64,000 bases of DNA from Staphylotrichum longicolle (Eukaryota > Ascomycota > Sordariomycetes > Sordariales > Chaetomiaceae). Where the stretch lies: positions 13,727,243 to 13,791,242 of the forward strand of contig JAHCVI010000001.1 in NCBI GenBank assembly GCA_019096155.1. Reading direction: 5' to 3'. Position numbers and translations under genes: made by a program. Positions 55,999-64,000 of the stretch are shown here, piece after piece. The stretch's first letter is position 1, and each line of letters opens with the position of its first letter. The notes below the pieces were generated by a model, which searched no databases, was not told the DNA's origin, and worked only from the letters and a program-made list of their open reading frames with translations.

Positions 55999-57829
55999 CG
56001 TGGCCGTCTGCACGTGGTGTTTCTTGTCGATGAGGTGAAGGCGATGCAGAAAACTGTGAGACGACACAATGATCACTTGATGCAAGACATCGCTTCCTCT
56101 TATACATACTGCACGCCCCTTAGAATATCTGTCGACAGCCAGACATGCTCCACCCTGAGGCGGTCCCAGCTGGCTGGATAAATTGTAGGGTAAACGGGTG
56201 ATAGAGAGGTACTCTCGGTACTGCCGAATCAATTTCGGAAATGCAAGGAAGCGCGCTAAGTGGGACCGCGCCAGTCATGGGTGGGGCCCCGATGTGTTAG
56301 CGGCGCTGGGGGATGCGGGGGATGATCATTCAAACCCGGAAACACTGGCTTGGCGGTACCTTGGTATCCATCGATCTCGTTTTGTCATTTATTCGATGCC
56401 TTGGCCAGATCCCGTCCAACAGCCGGGTCAGTCGAGCCTCCCCTGAAGCGTCACATTGCCGCGCTGGGTTCATATACCCGGGTCTTGGAACCGGGTTATT
56501 CTGTCTCGTCATTGCCTCCAATTGTTGCCGAGTATTATATTTTCATTGCCACGATGGATTTTGCTGCTTCCTCCGACTCGCGCGCCAAGAGCGCGACGAG
56601 TTGCGATGGGGAGGAAATCTCTTCGTCCACGGGTGGTTCCCCGCCGCCTTTGCCGCCTCGCCTTGCCCACGTCTTCGGTATCTCAACGTGCAGGGGATGT
56701 CACAGATCCCTCGGGATCTTGTCATGTATCGGTTCTGATTCGTGACGTTATTTTAGTGTCTATGCCCTTGACATATCTCTCTTGAAAGAACAGTTTTCTG
56801 TCAATGGGTATGTTATTAGGCGGTTCAGTTTGAGGACCGGCTTGGTACTTGCGCATCTTCCAGCACTTCTGGTCACACAGCTCTTCACAGCCCTCCCATT
56901 AAATTGATGAAATGGGCTGGTGAGGCTCGGGAGTGTGAAGTAACCCTGGCGGAACGTCTGTATATGAAATCGAAAAACGCAGAAGTAAACCTTAAAATTC
57001 AGAGGGGCGTAATGAGAAAGTGGATAGGGAAACGCTTCATTAAGAGGAGGCGGGGGGGAGGGGGGAGGGTAAATCACATTTGCTTTATCCACAAAATGAG
57101 AGTTTGCCTTACCTAAACCCAGCTATGGAGTACCCATTCACCGGAACCGCCCCAATATCCCACAACTTTGCCAAACGGTCGATGCTTGTCGAGCGGGTTG
57201 TAAGCTAGCAAGCCTTACGGTTCCAACACACAGATGGTATCACCAATTTCCCAGATCTGTAATCCTCTTGTCGTTGCTTTCAATTTTGCCATGTACTCTG
57301 CAAGCATGGACATTCACGCAGACAAGTTCCCACTCGACGACATCGTACTCTCGGCGAAATGCCTTGTCGTGGACGAAGCTGGGCATCCAGGCGCAGGGGA
57401 AGGGGACCTAAAACGAACATGTGACGATTCAGGCATTGCAAGAATAAAGGAGCAAGCAAACATAACAGTACGATTCTTGAACTGGGATATCCAGTAGCAG
57501 ACTCGACTACACATTGATATCCTCAAGCGGCCTTTAGGGGCTCGCAAGTAGCCGAGGTACTGAGCACGTTGACGGCAGCGTGCACTGTGAGATAGGCCTT
57601 CGACCCAGCCCTACAGGCCGGTTAAGTCAGAGCCCGGGTGGTGAAAATTGTAACATCCGTCATGGCACTATTCTGTGCTTTTTGTCAGCCAACCATTTCA
57701 ATGTTGTGGTTAAAAGGGAAAGAGAGAAAGCCCAGGGCAACGCATGCAACACCGACGAAAAACATGACCCTGCCCATCATCTTCTATAAAACAAAATTCA
57801 CAGACGATAGAAGTTTGGAACAATTCGGA
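55999..57829. other. Gene-poor region, nothing supported
   Basis: Apart from the xylanase promoter, only short frames without protein-like features are present. Base composition becomes more AT-rich than around the genes to the left. Confidence 0.5.
56099..56104 (-). promoter_or_regulatory. TATA box of the xylanase gene
   Basis: On the minus strand the sequence reads TATAAG inside GTATGTATAAGAGG, 101 bases before the xylanase ATG. Confidence 0.5.
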
Positions 57830-58235
57830 ACATATTATGCCATTAGCAATCTCTCTACACCCCCATATAATACCGTCAGCCCGCGCACGTCTTCTACAGC
57901 AGCATCAATGTTTGTTATGCCGAGAAGCATCTTGGTCACCGCCTCGTGTCAATTCCCGGCGGCCCACCATAGTATCGTCCGGCCGTTTTTTCCTTGAGTT
58001 GACCTACTTTGTCGAGAAGCATCTTTGACCATCCCCTCATATTCAACCCCAGCGGTCCACCACAGCGGCGTCCGGCCGCCGTTATCCTTGGAGTCAATGC
58101 CGGCCTTTCCTATATTCAGAAGGATCTTGACCACCGCCTCATATCCACTCCCAGCGGCTCACATTAGCGGTATCCAGCCGGTTTTATCCTTCAAGTCGAC
58201 GTCCGTTCCTGGATTGAGAAACATTTCTTGACCAC
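57830..58235 (-). pseudogene. Ankyrin-repeat relic with RIP-like stops
   Basis: One minus-strand frame shows three to four degenerate ankyrin units: IPLM-stop-AAGSGYEAVVKILLN, then GIDSKDNGGRTPLWWTAG, then GKNGRTILWWAAGN-stop-HEAVTKMLLG. The two internal TGA codons stand where the repeat consensus has Trp (TGG to TGA) and Arg or a similar residue (CGA to TGA). Both are C:G to T:A changes, as made by repeat-induced point mutation in ascomycetes. No start or flanking domain survives. It is probably the remnant of a duplicated ankyrin protein. Confidence 0.6.
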
Positions 58236-59885
58236 GGTTTTGTGGCAGTTAGATCGCGTTGCGCGACTGGTTTGTGGAAGACGAGCGCGCCGACGTCCAA
58301 TCATTCCACTAGCCAATCAGGAGCGGCTCACGCTTGGCAGCAGTGAGCAAACAACAAGGCAACCAGTCAGGAAGGCTCACGGGCAACAAAGGTTAGCCTC
58401 AGTCAAAGGAGCAACAGTCTCACGGGTGAGGAAAGTGAGGCTGGCTCGGAGAATCACCAGGGACAAAGGTGATCCAGCATGTATTTTTACACTAGACAGT
58501 GTGTCACTCGTTGAGGGAGCTGGGAGCTTCCTCAGAAGCAATCACAGTTGGACTTCACCAGTTCATTGAGACCAGATCAGTGCATCTTGTTGTAGACCCT
58601 TTGGCTCTATTGAATCTTTGTACTTGACCAGACATCACCTCCGGGACTCTTTTCAGGAAGTGGATCAGGGTGAACGATTTGTCACAAATATCACTTTTGC
58701 CGCGCCGGGCGGCGGCTAGGCACGCGAAAAGAAACCTATTACACGACGGGAATCTGATCATAAAAGTAAGGAGAGGCAGAAATACAGCCCGAAATTCATA
58801 TATGGGTACTGTCTCGCGCCGTACATCGCCATGGCTGCGGAGATAATCGTGATTGCTAGCTCTCTAGCAGCCTTTTCAGAGAGCTGGCAGCCTTTTTAGA
58901 GTGTAGGCAGCCTGACGATCCACTCAGTATATCCTAGCGGGATTTCCACACATATAATACTAAATCACACAAACATATATATTCACCGTATATAGCGAGG
59001 CGATCAGAGTATACTTGGTATAAAATAATACAGCTTCTAAGCCTTCCCGGCGGCCTTGAGCGGCTTTGCAAAGCCATCAAGCGAGTGATTACCGCCCTCA
59101 ACGCGCTGCTTTTCGACCTGGCCTGCGCCCTCTTCCGGCGGCCCACTGGCGCCAGCGAGCCTTATAACCTCGTCCATAGCGACTTCGCGCAATGTGAAGA
59201 ACTTCCTCTCGTTACGCAGATGTCATCGTGAGCCTCACCACTTCTCTAGCTCGTCAACAGAAGGCATCATGGTGAGCCGTGCCGCCAGCGCTAAAAAAGG
59301 TCCTCGACGATAAAGGGCGTGCGTGGGAACCGGATATGCGGCGGGCGTTGTTGCGCGACGGTCATGGCCGGCACCTCGAGTACCGCAGGGCTCGAGACCG
59401 CGGCTATCGTAGCCGCAGCTATAAGCAAGGGTCCAGCCAACGGCGTTTCCGGTCACCGACGCTCTCTCTAAACTTGCGCCTTCCGGACACTCAAAACCTG
59501 TCAAGCTGCCCTGCATCCATGATCGGCCTCTCATCCAACACAACCACCCAAGTCGCCCAAGCCCGGAAAGCCAGGATTCCACACTGAACGAGGAAGCTAC
59601 TCACCATTAGGAATTAGGTAAACAAAACTTGTATGAAGCTAACCACGGTATCACTTAGGTAGACAGCTCCAAGCAAGTCCAGTCATTTCCTTCTTCATTA
59701 CTCCCACCATCGTCTTCGGCAGACTCCCACCATTACGACGCCTGCGGTCCTTTGTCTCCCTTCGCTACCCGCCCGGGCTTGGATGTACAAAATTTCAATC
59801 CCTTGTTTCTTCCACCAACAAGATGTTCCGTCTCCCGGGACCCCCTAGAATCGCCGAATCCAATGACCAGTGATTTTCAAGACAC
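58236..59885. other. Degenerate, gene-poor region
   Basis: No intact gene. A minus-strand fragment near 59039-59220 reads protein-like (KFFTLREVAMDEVIRLAGASG...) up to a stop, but is cut off by a TGA upstream. Bases 58780-58990 are AT-rich. The stretch may be decayed mobile DNA, but I cannot identify a family or terminal repeats. Confidence 0.35.
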
Positions 59886-60719
59886 TTACACATAGGTACC
59901 AGGTTGCGCGTTGTGTGTGACCGGCGCTATGCCCGTCTCACTGGTGGCTTCACAGGCGGGCGGCGTGGGCCCTCTGATCTGCGAGGTTGGCGGGTTTCCG
60001 ACGACGCTGCATGTGCGAGGGGTTACCGGGAGATAAGATACGAAGAGGAGTGAACACTCACGGTGTACCAGCGGTTTCAGCCTGACGCTCCGTCCTGCTC
60101 TCGCTCCAATGCTTCAATACGACGTAGCCTCCCTGTCAGCCAGTCAAGTTAGACGGACATCCAATGTTTGGAGACGATACGGCGGGTTGCAGTCACTGTA
60201 CTCACCAGGAAGGCCGTGACGAGGAACGCAAACATAGCCATAAACGAAAACGCCAGGGTAGCTCGCAAGTTGCCGCATCCCGCAATTATGACACCTTGGT
60301 TACCGGGCCTATCCCACCAGTCATCCCAGTAGAAACCCCAGTAGTTGTTGAACCAAGGCGAGCTGCATGTGTGGACACCAGTTCGCTATACGCAAAGTCA
60401 GCCAGCGTGCTACGACGGAACGAGTCGCCGCATCGTAACCTACCGTGATGAGCAGGCAGAACAAGACCAGCCACATGACGAAGAAGGCAAAGTCGGCTGG
60501 GAACGCCAGGAACGAGTACATGAACGGTGCAATAAAAACCAGCGAGAAGGCAGTACTGATGGGCGCTAGAACGATACCATACACAAGCCAGTGTTCCTTG
60601 TGTGCCCCGGCCTCATTGAGCCGGTGGACGAGGTACGCAAGGATGCCTAGCACGATGACAGAGCAGATTAGCTGGAAGATGCGCAGGGCCACGAGGGCCC
60701 CTCTTGAGATGGCATCCAT
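59886..60719 (-). CDS. MARVEL-like four-helix membrane protein
   Basis: ATG 60719 (MDAISRGALVALRIFQLICSVIVLGILAYLV) starts a first membrane helix; two more lie in YGIVLAPISTAFSLVFIAPF and FAFFVMWLVLFCLLIT. After an intron near 60385-60443 comes an extracellular loop with CSSPWFNNYWGFYWDDWW, then a fourth helix (LRATLAFSFMAMFAFLVTAFL). Two more short exons add a polar cytosolic tail, ending TYV at 59886. The order of four helices and the Cys/Trp-rich loop before the last helix fit fungal MARVEL-domain proteins, which are membrane-organising proteins of unclear biochemical role. All introns keep phase. Confidence 0.75.
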
Positions 60720-61719
60720 GTCGCTGTTTTTGTCGTTGCTAGTCTTTCCTGTTGATACGACGAAAGACGTCCGCAAATTTTTCAGCCCGAGGAAGTTGCC
60801 CGTGTCGGATACTTAAGAAGCGAGTTCGCAACTAGCGTTGCAAGTAGTTTGTACCCAGTTGCTTATACTGCGTAAGGCAAGACTTTCTGCTTTGCCTTCC
60901 CACAAGGGCCGATTTGATTCTGACAATTGATACCATTTGATGATCTTATCGTCGCCGTCGCGTCTCCTCCAATCATTGCCCTCACGGCCCCAAAAGTATG
61001 ACGAGTCTCGCCAACCTCCAGATACAGATTGTTGTCATAGCCCAAAAACAGTCCCGCCATTTTGAACACATTGTTACATCACTGTCACCTCTTTTGATGT
61101 TTTACGAATGCCAAGCCCCCACGGGTGCCCAGACCGAAGGGCGGAAAGGCGGAAAGGCGGGAAGCTCACAATGAACAAAACATCCGTTTGGCCGGTGCGC
61201 CATGAAGGCCCTCCGCGTGCTACGAGAGACAGCATGGTCCACACAGGTAAGCTCCCCTAGCGTCCCTACCAGTTTAATGTCAAGAACATACGCTGTGCTG
61301 CTAAGCCCAGGGCCTGCCGTGCTATGGCCAGGATGTTTTATACATATCTCGGAAAGGTGAGGCGAGTGGGGATATCTCTGAACGTGAAAAGGCAGGGGGG
61401 AAGGGGTGGGAGGGGTGGTGAAAGGGATAGGGGCCGCGGTTGGTCAACCCCTGCATGTGTTTCGCTAGCCATGTGCGAAAATTATCTTTTAGCAGTAGTT
61501 GGAAGAGATAATTTTGTGACAATTTAACCTGTCAGTGTCAACAACGACGCAATGTTGGGCCGGTGCCGCTCCCCCGCGAAGGTGTCGAATAATGTAATGT
61601 ACCATCCTAATCTCATGCAATCGCCGCGTAGCGTAACTCAAAGAAAACAGCGCATGTGTATACATCCTTGCATCACCACCTTCCGCCCTTAGCAATACCC
61701 GAATCGCTCCGTGACCCCA
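60720..61719. other. Intergenic, nothing recognised
   Basis: About 1 kb between the MARVEL-like gene start and the end of the surface-protein gene. No supported gene or repeat. Confidence 0.5.
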
Positions 61720-62645
61720 CTAAGCCAACATCGCCACCACGCCAGCGACGACACTCAGCAAACACAACGAGGTAGACAGGCTGGTGCCGCTGTTGGGGTT
61801 GCCGCCCCCGATGCCGCTATTCGACCCGCTGTTCGAGCCGCCAGAGCCGCCAGAGCCGCTGTTCGCGTTGGCGGTGGGTGTGAGGAAGCTGCCGGTGTTG
61901 GTGGTGGTAGGCTTGGTAAAGGCCGAGGTCGTCTTGGAATCATCGTCGGTATCTGAACCCTCGGCGGTCGCCGTGGCTGTTGCCCGCGTGGTAGCCCTCG
62001 TAGTAGTAGCCCTGCGTGTGGTGGTGGTCTCATCGTCGTCTCCACTCCCCGAGCCGGTACCACTGCCCGAGCCACTGCCCGAGCCACTGCCCGAGCCGCT
62101 ACCCGGCGCGCACTTGTCGTTGGAGGTGCACACCTCCCCTGCGTCGCAGTAGCCGCCGGTGGTACAGCAGACGGCGCCCTCGGGCATGCAACTAAGAGCC
62201 GAATCATGTGAGGATGGTGTCTTGCTGGGCGGGTTAGAGGTTCACTCAGAGAAGGTTGTTTACCTCTTGCCGCAGATTTCGTAGCCCGTTGGGCACCCAC
62301 CCCCGGTTCCGGTGCAAGTTTTTCCTTTCTGGATTCATCGAATTAGCGTTGCGTCCGTGGGACCGATCGAGGTGGAGGGTCTGGGAGCAGGCATATTGTA
62401 CATACCGGGCAGCACCCGCTCACGGCCATGCAGTAGTTCCCGGCGGTGCAGTACGTGCCTCGCGAAGTGCAGCACACGCTCCCAGAAGGCATGCATCCGT
62501 CGACGCAAGCCACCTCGCCAGGATCGCAACCGCCTGACTGGCGGACGACAAGGCCAGCAGCCGGATTGGGCGACATCATCATATCGGGGGAGGGCAGGGC
62601 AATAGCGCCGAGCAAGGCGCGGGCTGCGATGTCTTTGACAAGCAT
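61720..62645 (-). CDS. Cysteine-rich, GPI-anchored-type surface protein
   Basis: Three exons. The first, from ATG 62645 (MLVKDIAARALLGAIAL), has a signal-like start and a Cys-rich unit (CDPGEVACVDGCMPSGSVCCTSRGTYCTAGNYC). The second adds TCTGTGGGCPTGYEICG and the third CMPEGAVCCTTGGYCDAGEVC, so two or three similar Cys modules are present. A (GS)n stretch and a Thr/Ala-rich region follow. The end is a Gly/Ser/Asn-rich segment with a hydrophobic tail (SLCLLSVVAGVVAMLA), the pattern for GPI attachment. It is probably a cell-wall or plasma-membrane surface protein. Introns have good signals (GTATGT...CCAG, GTAAAC...TTAG). No enzymatic role is suggested. Confidence 0.8.
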
Positions 62646-63237
62646 CTTGACCTTTGGCAAAGTGCAATGAACGATGAGGACGGAACGATGAGCGAGACGC
62701 CTGAGAGAACGAAAGCTGCAAGCCAGAACAATAATGACAAGCGGCAAGGGGGCCACAGCTCTGCTTTTTATCCCATCTGCTCCATTCATTACTTGCTCCC
62801 CTTTTTTCACGAATGTGTACAGTAGTCTCATCTCGCGAATCGGCAGCTGAGCCTTCGGGCTGATCGCCGTTGGCCACATCGAAGGCACTTTGAGTCAGTC
62901 CTAGGCATCGTTCGGGATGCCAGCCACTCAGCCTGCCGCATTACAGCAGGGGTTTTCTTGGCAGGAGATCGTCTCCAGCCAGCCGGGCGGTTGCGATAGG
63001 GCTGCTTACTGCTCGGTCGGCATGATTTTGCCTGCGTGGTTCTCGGCGCGCCGCAGTGTAAGCCTGATTGAGACTCTTGAGCCTTGTGTGGACAAGGTTC
63101 CTTGGGTCAAATCCATGGCGATCTCCGACCCAAGCTTTCATTTAAGATTGTGGGGCTGAGGATCTCCTAGCTCGACCTTCCAAACTCGGTTACTGCCGCG
63201 GTAGCCAAGACTGGCCCAGAAACGGGTTCAAGCATTG
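62646..63237. other. Intergenic, nothing recognised
   Basis: This is the upstream region of the surface-protein gene. No other supported feature. Confidence 0.5.
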
Positions 63238-64000
63238 CTAAAGACACTTCGTCTTGAGGAATGTGAGGACGGCCCTGCAATCGTGGAACTGACACACATG
63301 TTTGACAGACACACTGAGTTCATGAAGATCGTTGATCGTGAGAGTTTTATGAAACCAGCAATCTGAATTTGTGAGAGACGAGCCACCATTGTTCATAGCT
63401 AAAGGACTGAAACCTCTTGTGGCGTTGTCGTCCTGCCATTCCCTGAGATCCTGACAGTCCTTCCTGACCCCCAGGGCCATACGAAATGCCCATCAGACTC
63501 TCCACAGTATGTGGAAGCTCAAAACTTTAGCCCAGTTGCTCTGCTGTGGTACCAGCAGAGTCAGTGTCAACCACTCGACTTTGAGCTCGAGGAGGCATGC
63601 TGGAAAGCAATGCTTGCACCCCAAGCTCAGTCCTGCGTCTTTTTCATCTCCTCGGCAAACGCTACCATGAGCGTCTGTGCATGGATGGTAACGTCGCAGG
63701 CTGCGGATTGATTCGAGTGGGCCGCGCATCATTCTGGAGAGGTGGATGGCAGCATGGAAAGCGGCGAGTCGCTCGTGGAGGTTTCGAACCGGGGCGACGT
63801 CAGTGGCGGATCCGAGTTTCTTCATGATATCCTAGACAGATGTGTGCTTCAAGATGCCGCCATGCTGGTCTGCGACAGCTGTTGCAAGGTTCTGAATGTC
63901 CTTTCCAGCCCCCCGAGCGATTTGATGGTGCTTCCGGTGATCCGAGCCAAGACTGTGGTCATGTTGCCGGGCAAGTGGAATTTGTCGCCCAGCAAGCTGG
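63238..64000 (-). pseudogene. Broken gene running off the right edge
   Basis: From the window edge the minus strand reads LLGDKFHLPGNMTTVLARITGSTIKSLGG, then changes frame to GKDIQNLATAVADQHGGILKHTSV, meets a TAG at 63834-63832, and continues in that frame as DIMKKLGSATDVAPVRNLHERLAAFHAAIHLSRMMRGPL. A separate frame near 63238-63360 reads FHKTLTINDLHELSVSVKHVCQFHDCRAVLTFLKTKCL to a stop. These look like pieces of one protein with a frameshift and a nonsense codon. I do not recognise the family. It is truncated by the window, so upstream domains are not visible. Confidence 0.4.

Noticed and set aside
57234..57497. Plus-strand 87-codon frame
   Set aside because: Short, no domain and in a gene-poor region; not distinguishable from chance.
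58240..58990. Possible transposon remnant
   Set aside because: Some coding-like pieces and AT-rich sequence, but no transposase or reverse-transcriptase motif and no terminal repeats.
63770..63800. tRNA-like T-loop string (GGTTTCGAACC)
   Set aside because: No matching acceptor, D or anticodon arms; it lies inside the broken coding sequence.

Overview
The window looks like nuclear DNA of a filamentous ascomycete, most likely a plant-biomass-degrading sordariomycete. Genes lie on both strands, are separated by hundreds of bases to about 2 kb, and are cut by short introns of about 50-150 bases with GT...CTAAC/CTGAC...AG signals. The gene types are typically fungal: fungal-type cellulose-binding modules (CBM1), a Zn(II)2Cys6 regulator, MFS sugar permeases and an MCH1-type transporter. 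I could not fix the species. No tRNA, rRNA, CRISPR array or intact transposon was recognised.

Layout. Bases 1-8200 hold a partial hypothetical gene, a transketolase/dihydroxyacetone-synthase gene broken by several frameshifts, a Zn(II)2Cys6 transcription factor and two decayed genes. Bases 8900-22000 hold a polyol dehydrogenase, an epoxide hydrolase, an MDR oxidoreductase, an MFS sugar transporter, a dihydroxyacetone kinase and a Baeyer-Villiger-type monooxygenase. Polyol dehydrogenase, sugar transporter, DHA kinase, DHA-synthase relic and regulator together read as a polyol/dihydroxyacetone utilisation locus. Bases 22100-23700 carry an uncharacterised fungal protein. Bases 24300-27800 carry two secreted CBM1 enzymes, a GH5 endoglucanase and a CE1 feruloyl esterase.

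Bases 28100-47700 are the most unusual part. An uncharacterised protein is followed by four genes with MACPF or MACPF-like (perforin-type) domains in two divergent pairs. One adds jacalin-like and two H-type-lectin-like domains and another adds a jacalin-like domain. A metallo-beta-lactamase-fold protein with a large unknown C-terminal half follows. Two of the four MACPF-type genes carry an in-frame TAG, and one of those also has a frameshift. I read this as a candidate pore-forming/lectin locus that is partly decaying or possibly repaired by RNA editing.

Bases 48500-53300 hold an MCH1-type transporter and a TPR-SET protein, both likely housekeeping. Bases 54600-56000 hold a GH10 xylanase. 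Bases 56000-64000 are gene-poor: an ankyrin-repeat relic with RIP-like stop codons, a MARVEL-like membrane protein, a cysteine-rich GPI-type surface protein and a broken gene running off the right edge.
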